Positions 1 to 8,662 are shown, counted from the first letter of the stretch. The stretch: DNA of 64,000 bases from Streptomyces sp. NBC_00250 (GCF_036192275.1 NZ_CP108088.1:6201501-6265500), one strand, 5' to 3'. A program made the numbers and translations. Notes: generated by a model from the letters alone, not told the origin.

Positions 1-408
1 GTCGGGGCCCACACTGCCCCCGACACCGGTCTGGACGTGGCCGCTGGGACGCCGGTGCTTGACGGTCAGGTCGCCCCGGGCCGTCTTTCCGTTGTCGCAG
101 GCCACGCTGATGCCGTACGTGCCGGCCTTGGCGTGCTCCGGTACGCGGAACTGTCCGACCACGACTTCCTTGTGCGTGCTCGGGTTCAGCTGGAACTCGC
201 CCGCGCCGAGCGAGTTCGCGTCCCCTACGCCGTGACCGTGCTTGCCGCAGGCGAGCGTGTTGACGGTGACGGTGGTGCCGGGTTCGGCGTCGGAGGGGAA
301 GAGTTCGAGCCACTCGGAGTCGTTGGCGAACGCCGAGGGGGCGGCGAGGACTCCGATCGCGGCGACCGTCAGCGCGGTACCGGTGAACAGGCGGACAGTG
401 GTGCGCAT
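1..408 (-). CDS. secreted protein, partial (C-terminus outside window)
   Basis: This gene runs off the left edge, so only the first 136 codons are visible. The start is the ATG at 406-408. Residues 1-28 form a Sec signal peptide (Arg near the N-terminus, hydrophobic core, cleavage after 'SAFA'). The mature part has two cysteines (C54 and C104) that could form a disulfide in a beta-rich, Ig-like fold, then a Gly-rich 'TGVGGSVGPD' segment. Proteins of this shape, usually with a C-terminal membrane anchor, are common in Streptomyces beside class F sortase genes; that link is from family memory and the neighbouring gene is not in the window. Function unknown. Confidence 0.7.
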   Translation of the reverse strand, partial: MRTTVRLFTGTALTVAAIGVLAAPSAFANDSEWLELFPSDAEPGTTVTVNTLACGKHGHGVGDANSLGAGEFQLNPSTHKEVVVGQFRVPEHAKAGTYGISVACDNGKTARGDLTVKHRRPSGHVQTGVGGSVGPD

Positions 409-679
409 GGGGGGCCTCCGGGGCGCGCGAGCGGTCGAGCGGGGCGGTCCTCCCGGGAGGGACTTCCCGGAACGGCCTTCTGTGACCGAGATAAGAGCCG
501 CCGCGCGCCCCTCGCCTGCTGATGAGGCATCAGGATTGGGCCGTCCGATACGGTGTGTCGCCTGGATTTCCCGCGTTCACGCAGGTCAGAGAGGGTGTCG
601 TTGTGTCAGCTGACGCCCCGTGCCGAACGGGTGACCGGAGTCCGCGGGCCGGCAGCCGGCGGACCGGGTCACCTGCCGG

Positions 680-1084
680 TCAGACGCCCGTCAGGCCGGT
701 GATCGCCGCCAGGGCCCACTCCTGCGCCCCCACCGTCGTACCGGCCACGACCCCCGTCGCGACGGGCGCGAGGGCGCCCCGGAGCGTGGCGAGCGCGCGG
801 CGCAGCCTGGTCTCCTCGACGGGCTCGACACGGGTGATCTCGGCCAGGACCCCCTCGGCCGCGTCCTGGGTGTCCTGCCGGTCCTGCTCGGCGAGGCCGG
901 CCCGGGGGAGCTGCCGGAGGAGCTCGTTCACCCGCTCGGCGAGTGCCTCGTACCCCGGCGCGACCGTGTTGTCGTTCTGCTGGTTCTGGGTGACGGTCTC
1001 GTTGCCCCAGGCGAACTGGGAGTGGGAGACGTCGCCGTTGAAGACCGGGCCGTCGTTGCCGGGTGTGCTCCGCTGCTCGTTCAT
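680..1084 (-). CDS. small helical protein sharing an N-terminal motif with the upstream beta-helix protein
   Basis: 134 residues, no recognised enzyme family. Its ATG overlaps the TGA of the beta-helix gene (ATGA at 1081-1084), so the two are translationally coupled. Residues 17-36 (GDV...SQFAW...VTQNQQ) match the C-terminal motif of the upstream protein at 15 of 20 positions. After a short linker come two or three predicted helices (about residues 43-100) and a hydrophobic Gly/Ala/Val-rich end (about 103-134) that could insert in a membrane. I infer a partner or effector recruited through the shared motif; an amyloid-type homotypic contact followed by membrane action is one possibility, but nothing in the sequence proves it. 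Confidence 0.75.
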   Translation of the reverse strand: MNEQRSTPGNDGPVFNGDVSHSQFAWGNETVTQNQQNDNTVAPGYEALAERVNELLRQLPRAGLAEQDRQDTQDAAEGVLAEITRVEPVEETRLRRALATLRGALAPVATGVVAGTTVGAQEWALAAITGLTGV

Positions 1085-2787
1085 GAGGGGGAACCGTCTC
1101 CTTCGGATGGCTGCTGGTTCTGGGTGACCACGTCGTTGCTCCAGGCGAACTGGGAATCATGGACATCGCCGTGGATGACCAGGCCGTGGTTGATGATCGT
1201 CGGTGGGGGCTCGGCCGGTGGAGCGCTCTTCCGGACCACGGGGAGCGACGTACGGAGCGAGACCAGTTCGACATGGCCGTTGTGCTGGACCGCTCTGCCC
1301 TGCGTGCCGCTCACCGAGCAGTCCACCAGGCGGCCGCTGCACCCGTTGTCGAAGACCGCCCCCGCGACGGCGCAATCCGCGAAGGTGCTGTGCGCGACGT
1401 CCACGTAGGAGGCGTCCCTGCCGCAGAGCCCGATCCCTTCCGAGTCGCTGACGGTCAGGTTCCTGGCGAAGAGTCTGCCGTTGCCCATCCCGATGGCGCC
1501 GCCGCTGCTCACGGTGCTCACCGCGCAGTCGTGCAGGAACAGTTGGGCGTCCTCGGTGACGCCGAAGCCCACGGTCCCGCGCTCCGCCGTGACCCGCCGC
1601 AGGGTGACCCTGGACTGGCCGGACGCGGTCACGGCGGGCAGGGTGAAGTCACGGAACAGCGTGTCGGTGAGGTCGGCCGTGGTGCCGCTGTCGCCCTGTG
1701 TCTCCAGGCCGGAGGGGCACCGTTCCACCCGGACATGATCGAACGAGGCGGCGGATCCGCTCCAGACCCGCAGCGCGACACTCGTCAGGTCCTCGACCCG
1801 GACGTTCCCGAAGCGGCCTCCGCCGCCCTCGCTGACCGCGATCCCGACGTTGCCGCCGGCGATGCGGCCGCCGTGCACCTCCGGCGCGCCGCCCCTGGTC
1901 GAGAACACGGCGATGTTCCCCGAGTTCAGCACCTGGCAGTCCTCGAACCGGCCTCGGGCCTCCGTCTGGACGTTGATGCCGGTGTCGCGGCAGTCGGTGA
2001 GGACGCAGCCGCGGACCACCGGGTCCGCGCCGCTCGCCGCACCGATGCCGTGCCGGGCGCCGGTGACCCGGGTGTTGTCGACGGACCCCCGGGACTGTTC
2101 GGTGAACATGATCCCCTCCCCGTGCACGGCGCTGATCACGCAGTCCGCGACGACGAGCCCCGCCCGGGCGTCCGCCGTGAGGGCCGCCTGCCCGGTGCCG
2201 GTCAGCTCGCAGCCGACGACCTCGGCGTGCGCGTCGCTGACCCGGAGACCGTGGATGCGGCTGCCCTCGATCCGGCTGCCCCGGACGGAGACCCGGGCCC
2301 CTTCCAGTACGGCGATCGCGTTGTCGGCGGCGTCGGTGAACCGGCACCGCTCGACGAGTGCCGCGCCTCCGGTGAAGAGCGCCCGGCCGTGCGTGACCAC
2401 ACTGTCCCGCAGGTTGACCGTGGTGTGCGGCCGGGCGTGCAGGGCGACGCCGCTGTGTGCCCGGATCTCCGTGTGGTCGAGGGTGAGCGTGCCCGTGTGG
2501 CAGGCGACGACGTCCGCCTCGCGGCCGACCAGGGTGAGGCCGTGGACCCGGACCGATCCGGAGGCGTCGAGGACGGTGCTGCGGGGCCGGCCGACCACGA
2601 CGGAGCCGGGGCCCTCGGCCGCGACCAGCTGCACGTCGCCCCGGACGACGAGCGTCTCCTCGTACCGGCCGGGCGCGATCTCGATGAGCGCCGCCCGGCC
2701 CCGTGCGGCCGCCGCCCGGAGCGCCGACGTGATGTCGGGGTGGGCGCGGCGACCGCCGCGCGGCGAGACGACGTATCTCGCGACCAT
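1081..2787 (-). CDS. right-handed parallel beta-helix repeat protein
   Basis: 568 residues from ATG 2785-2787, chosen because GGGGGAG lies just upstream; the open frame extends further but only as the antisense of the next gene. The N-terminus resembles pectate-lyase-like proteins (an 'APGRYEETLVV' strand, about residues 38-48), followed by some 20 short repeats rich in V, G, D, N and C (for example 'VRGSRIEGSRIHGLRVSDA') typical of a right-handed beta-helix. No signal peptide is visible, so it is probably cytosolic. After a Pro-rich linker, residues 540-559 carry the GDV...SQFAW...VTQNQQ motif repeated at the N-terminus of the next gene. Role unknown; it may be a sensing or scaffold protein for its coupled partner. 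Confidence 0.85.
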   Translation of the reverse strand: MVARYVVSPRGGRRAHPDITSALRAAAARGRAALIEIAPGRYEETLVVRGDVQLVAAEGPGSVVVGRPRSTVLDASGSVRVHGLTLVGREADVVACHTGTLTLDHTEIRAHSGVALHARPHTTVNLRDSVVTHGRALFTGGAALVERCRFTDAADNAIAVLEGARVSVRGSRIEGSRIHGLRVSDAHAEVVGCELTGTGQAALTADARAGLVVADCVISAVHGEGIMFTEQSRGSVDNTRVTGARHGIGAASGADPVVRGCVLTDCRDTGINVQTEARGRFEDCQVLNSGNIAVFSTRGGAPEVHGGRIAGGNVGIAVSEGGGGRFGNVRVEDLTSVALRVWSGSAASFDHVRVERCPSGLETQGDSGTTADLTDTLFRDFTLPAVTASGQSRVTLRRVTAERGTVGFGVTEDAQLFLHDCAVSTVSSGGAIGMGNGRLFARNLTVSDSEGIGLCGRDASYVDVAHSTFADCAVAGAVFDNGCSGRLVDCSVSGTQGRAVQHNGHVELVSLRTSLPVVRKSAPPAEPPPTIINHGLVIHGDVHDSQFAWSNDVVTQNQQPSEGDGSPS

Positions 2788-2822
2788 TCCGATGACTCCC
2801 CCTGGGTCGGTCCTGTGGCGCT

Positions 2823-3584
2823 CTACAACTCGTCCCACTCCACCGAGTCGTATGTCGAGTACACCCGCTCCATCAGTTCCTCGTCCACCGCGAACGTCAC
2901 CTCGTCGATCGCCGTCACGGCGGCGATGGAACGGGAGTTGGTGACGAGCGCGGCCCGGTAGCCCGACAGATCGGCCAGGGTGACCGGGCGCCGGACCGAG
3001 GGCAGGCGGGGCTCCAGGAGGGCCATGGTGATGCCTTCGAGGCAGGGCGCCGACGGCCAGACCAGGGAAGTCCCGTCCCAGAAGGCGATGTTGGTGACCG
3101 CTCCCTCGGCGATCTCGCCGTACGGGGAGGTCAGCACGGCCTCGTCGTAGCCGGCGCGCAGGGCCGCCTCGCGGTGGTAGCTCTGGCCGAAGCCGCCCAG
3201 GTGCTTGATGTGCGGCGCGGGCCGCCAGTACTCGGCGGTCGTCAGGCGCTGCGGGGCGCCCAGGCCGTCCGGGGCGGGTGCGGCGACGGTCACCGCGATG
3301 CGGATGTCCGGGTACACGTACACGCGCACGGAGGCGTTCCGCTGCCCGGAGGTCTCCAGGGCGCCGGTGATCAGGGCGCGGACCCGCTTGCCGTCCAGCT
3401 CCTGGTCGAAGAGCTCGCGGGTCGCGCGGTCGAGACGGGCGAGATGCAGGTCGAGGCCCTTCACGCGCCCGTCCCGTACCTGCATCGCCGTGAAGTGGCC
3501 GAAGCCGGTCATGAGGGCGGCGAGCAGCCCGGGGTCGGTCGCGGGGTCGCCGTCGATCTCGATGTGCGGGGGCGGAGTCGTCAT
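2823..3584 (-). CDS. aminotransferase class IV family protein
   Basis: 253 residues. The order of motifs fits PLP fold-type IV enzymes (branched-chain aminotransferase / aminodeoxychorismate lyase group): an N-terminal small domain, 'KHLGGFGQSYHR' around residue 135 holding the likely PLP lysine, 'EAVLTSPYGEIAEGAVTNIAFWDG', and a 'PSAPCLEGITM' turn that contacts the cofactor phosphate. Substrate cannot be told; such stand-alone Streptomyces proteins are often annotated only to family. It lies 35 bp upstream of the beta-helix gene on the same strand and is divergent from the FMN reductase, so its promoter region (3585-3676) overlaps the SoxR box. Confidence 0.85.
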   Translation of the reverse strand: MTTPPPHIEIDGDPATDPGLLAALMTGFGHFTAMQVRDGRVKGLDLHLARLDRATRELFDQELDGKRVRALITGALETSGQRNASVRVYVYPDIRIAVTVAAPAPDGLGAPQRLTTAEYWRPAPHIKHLGGFGQSYHREAALRAGYDEAVLTSPYGEIAEGAVTNIAFWDGTSLVWPSAPCLEGITMALLEPRLPSVRRPVTLADLSGYRAALVTNSRSIAAVTAIDEVTFAVDEELMERVYSTYDSVEWDEL

Positions 3585-3638
3585 GCACTCACCGTACGTC
3601 CGGGGAAACGGCCTTGGGAAAGAGCCGCAGAACGCCGC

Positions 3639-3669
3639 TTGACCTCAACCAAACTTGAGGTACCACGAT
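3639..3669 (+). promoter_or_regulatory. SoxR-box promoter of the FMN reductase-ABC exporter operon
   Basis: The -35 TTGACC (3639-3644) is followed by an 18-bp dyad, CCTCAA-6 nt-TTGAGG (3643-3660), whose arms are those of the SoxR operator as I know it from E. coli soxS. A weak -10 CACGAT (3664-3669) follows after a 19-bp spacer, the long spacing typical of MerR-family activated promoters. The -10 ends 7 nt before the ATG at 3677 and there is no ribosome binding site, so the mRNA is probably leaderless. No soxR gene is in the window. Confidence 0.8.
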
Positions 3670-3676
3670 CCTCGGC

Positions 3677-4288
3677 ATGGACATCACGAACGCCACCACG
3701 GCCACCGCCTCCGCCCCCCTCACCCTCGCCCTCGTCGTCGCCAGCGACCGCGAAGGACGCTTCGCCCCCGTCGTCACCGACTGGTTCCGCTCCCGTCTCG
3801 CCGAGCGCGAGGACTTCACCGTCACCGTCGTCGACCTCGCCGAGATCGACCTCCCCACCTCCCTCTCGTACGACCCGTCCCCGGCCGTCCGCGCCGAACT
3901 CGCCAAGGTCACCCCGGTGCTGGAGGCCGCCGACGCGTACGTCGTCATCACCCCCGAGTACAACCACTCCTTCCCCGCCGCCCTCAAGAACCTGATCGAC
4001 CGGCACTACACCGAATGGCAGGCCAAGCCCGTCGGCTTCGTCTCCTACGGCGGCATCTCCGGCGGTCTGCGGGCCGTCGAGCAGCTCCGGCAGGTGTACG
4101 CCGAGATGCACGCGGTCACCGTCCGCGACACCGTCTCCTTCCACAACGCCCACGGGCTGTTCGACGAGGACGGACGACACAAGGACCCCGCCGCCGCGGA
4201 AGGCGCCGCCAAGGCCCTCCTCGACCAGCTCGGCTGGTGGGGGCGCGCCCTCAAGGACGCCAAGTCCGTCCGCCCGTACGGCGTGTGA
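3677..4288 (+). CDS. NAD(P)H-dependent FMN reductase
   Basis: 203 residues of the NADPH-dependent FMN reductase family (flavodoxin-like fold, cytosolic). The diagnostic segment 'ITPEYNHSFPAALKNLIDR' (about residues 94-112) forms the flavin-binding and dimer region, followed by 'GFVSYGGISGG'. It reduces flavin or quinone-like acceptors with NAD(P)H. It is first in an operon: the first ABC gene starts 12 bp after its stop. The SoxR box just upstream implies induction by redox-active compounds. From memory, an FMN reductase (SCO2478) belongs to the S. coelicolor SoxR regulon, and the gene neighbourhood suggests this is its counterpart; no alignment was run. Confidence 0.93.
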   Translation: MDITNATTATASAPLTLALVVASDREGRFAPVVTDWFRSRLAEREDFTVTVVDLAEIDLPTSLSYDPSPAVRAELAKVTPVLEAADAYVVITPEYNHSFPAALKNLIDRHYTEWQAKPVGFVSYGGISGGLRAVEQLRQVYAEMHAVTVRDTVSFHNAHGLFDEDGRHKDPAAAEGAAKALLDQLGWWGRALKDAKSVRPYGV

Positions 4289-4300
4289 GGGACCGTCACC

Positions 4301-6034
4301 ATGCTGCTGCGACTCCTCGCCCCCCGCCTCAGGCCGTACCGGACCCTCCTCGTCCTCCTCGTCGCCCTCCAGCTCACCCAGTCCCTCGCCTCCCTCGCCC
4401 TGCCCGCCCTCAACGCCGGCGTGATCGACCAGGGCGTCCTGCGCGGCGACACCGACCGGGTCCTCAGCGGCGGCGCCGCGATGGTCGCCGTCACCCTCCT
4501 CCAGGCGGCGGCCGCGGCCGCCGCCACCTACACCGGCGCCCGGATCGCCATGGGCGTCGCCCGCGACCTGCGCTCCGAAGTCTTCCGCCGCGTCCAGGAG
4601 TTCTCCGCGCGGGAGCGGGGACGCCTCGGCGCCGCCTCCCTCATCACCCGTACGACCAACGACATCCAGCAGATCCAGACGTTCACCGTCCTCGTCCTGA
4701 CCATGCTGGTCGCCGCGCCGCTCCTCTGCTTCGGCGGCATCGCCATGGCCCTGCGCCAGGACGTGCCGCTCGCCCTGGTGCTGCTGCTCTTCGTGCCGGT
4801 GATGACCGGGGCCGTCGGCAGCGTCGTCCTGCGGATGCGGCCGCTGTTCAAGGGCATGCAGGAGCGTGTCGACCGCGCCAACCGGGTGCTGCGCGAGCAG
4901 ATCACCGGGGTCCGGGTGGTCCGCGCCTTCGTCCGCGACCGGCACGAGCGGGAACGGTTCGCCGCCGCCAACGACGAACTCCTCTCCGTCGGCCTCCGGG
5001 CCGGCCGGCTCCAGGCCCTGATGTTCCCGACGGTCCTCATCGTCTGGGAGCTGACGACCGTCGCCCTCGTGTACGTCGGCGCCCACCGCATCGACTCCGG
5101 CGCCCTCCAGCCCGGCGGACTCGTGGCCTTCCTCGGCTATCTGCTCCAGACCTCGATGTCCGTGATGATGGTCGTCTTCCTCCTCATGCACATGCCCCGG
5201 GCCGAGGCGGGCGCCGTCCGCGTCCGCGAGGTGCTCGACACCCGCTCGTCCGTCGCCCCGCCGGCCTTCCCGGTCCGGACCTCGGACCGGCGGGGGCATC
5301 TGGAGGTCCGGAGCGCCGACTTCCGGTACCCGGGTGCGGAGGAGTCCGTCCTCAAGGACGTCGGGCTCGAAGCCCGGCCGGGCGAGACGACCGCGATCAT
5401 CGGCTCCACCGGCAGCGGCAAGTCGACCCTGCTCGGACTCGTGCCCCGGCTCTTCGACGCCACCGGCGGCGAGGTCCTCGTCGACGGCGTCGACGTCCGC
5501 GAACTCGACCCCGACCTCATGGCGAGGACCGTGGGACTCGTCCCCCAGAAGCCCTACCTCTTCTCCGGGACCGTCGCCACCAACCTCCGCTACGGCAAGC
5601 CCGACGCGACCGAGGAAGAGCTCTGGCACGCCCTGGAGGTCGCCCAGGCCGCCGACTTCGTCCGCGGGCTCGACGAGGGGCTCGACGCGCCCGTATCCCA
5701 GGGCGGCACCAACTTCTCCGGCGGCCAGCGGCAGCGGCTCGCCATCGCCCGGGTCCTCGTCGCCCGCCCCCGCCTCTACCTCTTCGACGACTCCTTCTCC
5801 GCCCTCGGCCCCCGGACCGACGCCCGGCTCCGCGCCGCCCTGAAGGAGGAGACGGCGGACGCCGCCGTCGTCATCGTCGCCCAGCGGGTCTCCACCATCC
5901 GGCAGGCCGACCGGATCGTCGTCCTCGACCGGGGCCGGAACGTCGGCACCGGCACCCACACGTCCCTGATGCGGGACAACCCCACCTACCGGGAGATCGT
6001 CCTCTCCCAGCTCACCGAGGAGGAAGCCGCATGA
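4301..6034 (+). CDS. ABC exporter half-transporter (degenerate-site subunit), copy 1
   Basis: 577 residues: six-helix transmembrane domain (about 1-300) then a nucleotide-binding domain. Walker A is GSTGSGKST (368-376) and the signature FSGGQRQR (from 472) is intact. Walker B reads LYLFDDSF (about 492-499), with Asp where the catalytic Glu should be, so this subunit supplies the non-hydrolytic site of a heterodimer. The D-loop is also altered (SALG instead of SALD). It pairs with the next gene, whose ATG overlaps this stop (ATGA). Heterodimeric exporters of this kind pump out drugs, lipids or peptides. Very similar to the gene at 27318-29051. Confidence 0.95.
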   Translation: MLLRLLAPRLRPYRTLLVLLVALQLTQSLASLALPALNAGVIDQGVLRGDTDRVLSGGAAMVAVTLLQAAAAAAATYTGARIAMGVARDLRSEVFRRVQEFSARERGRLGAASLITRTTNDIQQIQTFTVLVLTMLVAAPLLCFGGIAMALRQDVPLALVLLLFVPVMTGAVGSVVLRMRPLFKGMQERVDRANRVLREQITGVRVVRAFVRDRHERERFAAANDELLSVGLRAGRLQALMFPTVLIVWELTTVALVYVGAHRIDSGALQPGGLVAFLGYLLQTSMSVMMVVFLLMHMPRAEAGAVRVREVLDTRSSVAPPAFPVRTSDRRGHLEVRSADFRYPGAEESVLKDVGLEARPGETTAIIGSTGSGKSTLLGLVPRLFDATGGEVLVDGVDVRELDPDLMARTVGLVPQKPYLFSGTVATNLRYGKPDATEEELWHALEVAQAADFVRGLDEGLDAPVSQGGTNFSGGQRQRLAIARVLVARPRLYLFDDSFSALGPRTDARLRAALKEETADAAVVIVAQRVSTIRQADRIVVLDRGRNVGTGTHTSLMRDNPTYREIVLSQLTEEEAA

Positions 6035-7920
6035 GTACGGCCACGGAGAGCCGCACCACGAAGGACACACCCGCCGGAACCGTCCCCGCCCGCACCGGCC
6101 CCTCCACCCCGCAGCGCGGCCCCGGACTCGCCGCCACGCCCGGTCTCGAACGCTCCCTCGCCTTCCGCGCCTCCGGCCTCCGCCTGCTGCGCATCCTCGC
6201 CCCCGACCGGGCCCGCCTCCTCGGCCTCCTCGCCGCCGGTGCCACGGGCGTCGCCCTCACCGTCCTCAACCCCCTCCTCCTCGGCCGCGCCACCGACCTC
6301 GTCATCACCGGCGCCACCGGCCCCGCCGGGGTCGACTTCCGGGCCGTCGGCCGGCTCCTCGCCCTCTCCGCGCTGGTCGTCGCCGGGTCCTCCTTCTTCA
6401 CCTGGGCGCAGTTACGGATCGCCACCACCGTCGTCCAGCGGGCCGGCCACCGGCTCCGTGAGGAGGCCCAGCACAAGCTGGCGAAGCTGCCCCTCGGCTA
6501 CGTCGACCGGCAGCCGCGCGGCGAGATCCTCTCCCGCACCACCAACGACATCGACAACATCACCCAGACCCTCCAGCAGGCCTTCAGCCAGATGGTCCGC
6601 GCCCTGCTGACCCTGGTCGGCGTCCTCGCGATGATGTTCTGGGTCTCCCCGGTGCTCGCCCTCGTCGCCCTCGCCACCGTGCCCGTCTCGATCGTCGTCG
6701 CCGGCTTCGTCGGCCGCCGCGCCCAGCCGCAGTTCGTGAAGCAGTGGGCGGTCACCGGCCGGCTCGGCAGCCACGTCGAGGAGATGATCACCGGACACAC
6801 CGAGGTCGTCGTCTTCGGCCGCCGCGAGGAGGCCGTGCGCCGCTTCGACGAGCTGGGCGAGGAGTTGTACCGGGCGAGCTTCCGCGCCCAGTTCGTGTCC
6901 GGGTTCATCCAGCCCGCGCTGACCTTCGTCGGCAATCTGAACTACGTCGCGATCGCCGTCGTCGGCGGACTGCGGGTGGCGAGCGGCACGCTGTCCGTCG
7001 GCGACGTCCAGGCCTTCATCCAGTACTCGTACGACTTCAACGGCCCGATCACCCAGGTCGCCGCCATGGCCAACCTCCTCCAGTCCGGAGTGGCCTCCGC
7101 CGAGCGGGTCTTCGACCTCCTCGACGCCGAGGAGGAGGACCCGGACCCGGCCGAGCCGAAGAGGCCGGAGGCGCTCCGCGGCCGGGTCTCCTTCGAGAAG
7201 GTCGCCTTCCGCTACGAGCCGGGCAGGCCGCTCATCGAGGACCTGTCGCTCACCGTGGAGCCGGGCCGGACCGTCGCCATCGTCGGCCCCACCGGGGCGG
7301 GCAAGACGACCCTGGTCAACCTGCTCCTCCGCTTCCACGAGGTGACCGGCGGCCGGATCACCCTCGACGGCGTCGACACGGCGGCGATGACCCGGGAGGA
7401 ACTGCGCTCCGGCATCGGCATGGTCCTCCAGGACACCTGGCTCTTCGGCGGCACCATCGCCGACAACATCGCGTACGGAGTGCCCGGCGAGGTCTCGCGC
7501 GAGCGGATCGTCGAAGCGGCCAGGGCCGCGCACGCAGACCGGTTCGTCCGCACCCTGCCCGCCGGGTACGACACCGTCCTCGACGAGGACGGCGGCGGCC
7601 TCAGCGCCGGCGAGAAGCAGCTCGTCACCCTCGCCCGCGCCTTCCTCTCGGACCCGGTCATCCTCGTCCTCGACGAGGCCACCAGCTCCGTCGACACCCG
7701 TACCGAACTCCTCGTCCAGGAGGCGATGGCCTCCCTCCGGGCGGGCCGCACCAGCTTCGTCGTCGCCCACCGGCTCTCCACGATCCGGGACGCGGACACC
7801 ATCCTGGTGATGGACGGCGGTTCGATCGCCGAGCAGGGCAGCCACGAGGAACTCCTCGCCGCCGGGGGAGCGTACGCCCGGCTGCACGCGGCCCAGTTCG
7901 CCCGTACGGTGGAGACGTGA
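6031..7920 (+). CDS. ABC exporter half-transporter (catalytic-site subunit), copy 1
   Basis: 629 residues starting at the ATG overlapping the previous stop; the open frame is longer but upstream is antisense-like sequence. A Pro/Thr-rich N-terminal extension (1-45) precedes the six-helix domain. The ATPase domain has Walker A GPTGAGKTT (about 419-427), a degenerate signature LSAGEKQL (from about 524) and a canonical Walker B with catalytic Glu, 'VLDEATSSVD'. That is complementary to the upstream partner, as expected for a heterodimer with one active site. The gene stop overlaps the GTG of the next gene (GTGA). Paralogous to 25366-27318. Likely under the SoxR-box promoter. Confidence 0.95.
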   Translation: MSTATESRTTKDTPAGTVPARTGPSTPQRGPGLAATPGLERSLAFRASGLRLLRILAPDRARLLGLLAAGATGVALTVLNPLLLGRATDLVITGATGPAGVDFRAVGRLLALSALVVAGSSFFTWAQLRIATTVVQRAGHRLREEAQHKLAKLPLGYVDRQPRGEILSRTTNDIDNITQTLQQAFSQMVRALLTLVGVLAMMFWVSPVLALVALATVPVSIVVAGFVGRRAQPQFVKQWAVTGRLGSHVEEMITGHTEVVVFGRREEAVRRFDELGEELYRASFRAQFVSGFIQPALTFVGNLNYVAIAVVGGLRVASGTLSVGDVQAFIQYSYDFNGPITQVAAMANLLQSGVASAERVFDLLDAEEEDPDPAEPKRPEALRGRVSFEKVAFRYEPGRPLIEDLSLTVEPGRTVAIVGPTGAGKTTLVNLLLRFHEVTGGRITLDGVDTAAMTREELRSGIGMVLQDTWLFGGTIADNIAYGVPGEVSRERIVEAARAAHADRFVRTLPAGYDTVLDEDGGGLSAGEKQLVTLARAFLSDPVILVLDEATSSVDTRTELLVQEAMASLRAGRTSFVVAHRLSTIRDADTILVMDGGSIAEQGSHEELLAAGGAYARLHAAQFARTVET

Positions 7921-8636
7921 TCGTCACCGTCCGCACCACCACCGACGCGCGCGCCAAGGCCGATGCCCTGGCGCGCGGCGCCGTCGAGGCCCGGCTGGTC
8001 GCCTGCGCGCAGATCTCGGGGCCCGTCACGTCCGTCTACCACTGGCAGGGCGCGATCGAGACCACCGAGGAGTGGGAGGTGGTGTTCAAGACCACCGAGG
8101 CCCGCTACCGGGCCCTGGAGGCGTACCTCCTCGCCGCCCACGACTACGAGACGCCCGAGATCCTCGCCACCCGGGTGACCCGGGTCAGCGAGGGGTACGC
8201 CCGCTGGGTGGAGGGGGAGACCGCGGGCGCCCCGGTGATCGAGGGCCCGGCGGACGACGAGCGGCCGTTCTTCGTCTACGGGACGCTGCGCCCGGGCGCG
8301 TACAACCACGACCGGTTCCTCGCCGGACGGATCGGCACCGAGGCGGACGCCGTGCTGCACGGGGCGGTCCTGCACGACGGGCCCGGCTATCCGTACGTCG
8401 TCCCGGCGGAGGAGGGCCGGGTGGTCGGCACCCTGCTGACACCCGCGTCCGGCTCCTACGGCGAGCTGTTCGGCCTGCTCGACCGCCTTGAGCTGCCCGT
8501 CGGGTACGAGCGGGTGGCGATGGACGTCGTCCGGACGGGGGACGGGGCGCGGGTGTCCGCCTGGGTGTTCCTGGCGGCCCCGGACGCGCCGCTCGGCGCG
8601 GTCATCGAGAGCGGCGACTGGTTCAGCCGGCCGTAG
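7917..8636 (+). CDS. cutA: CutA1 - gamma-glutamylcyclotransferase-like fusion
   Basis: 239 residues from a GTG that overlaps the stop of the ABC gene. Residues 1-100 are CutA1 (divalent-cation tolerance; trimeric ferredoxin-like fold): 'ARLVACAQI', 'SVYHWQGAIETTEEW', 'LLAAHDYETPEI'. From about residue 118 a second domain starts with 'FFVYGTLRPGAYNHDRFLAG', the substrate-binding loop of the AIG2/GGCT-like fold, which cleaves gamma-glutamyl amines or just keeps the fold. CutA is normally about 105 residues, so this is a true two-domain protein, not a read-through of two genes: there is no start or ribosome binding site between the domains. Last gene of the SoxR-box operon; its job there is unknown. 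Confidence 0.85.
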   Translation: MIVTVRTTTDARAKADALARGAVEARLVACAQISGPVTSVYHWQGAIETTEEWEVVFKTTEARYRALEAYLLAAHDYETPEILATRVTRVSEGYARWVEGETAGAPVIEGPADDERPFFVYGTLRPGAYNHDRFLAGRIGTEADAVLHGAVLHDGPGYPYVVPAEEGRVVGTLLTPASGSYGELFGLLDRLELPVGYERVAMDVVRTGDGARVSAWVFLAAPDAPLGAVIESGDWFSRP

Positions 8637-8662
8637 GGCCCGTCCGGCGGATCGGCGGATCG

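Noticed and set aside
3581..6070. 829-residue minus-strand reading frame over the FMN reductase and ABC genes
   Set aside because: Composition (Gly, Asp, Glu, Val) is the antisense of GC3-rich coding DNA; real genes on the plus strand have clear motifs.
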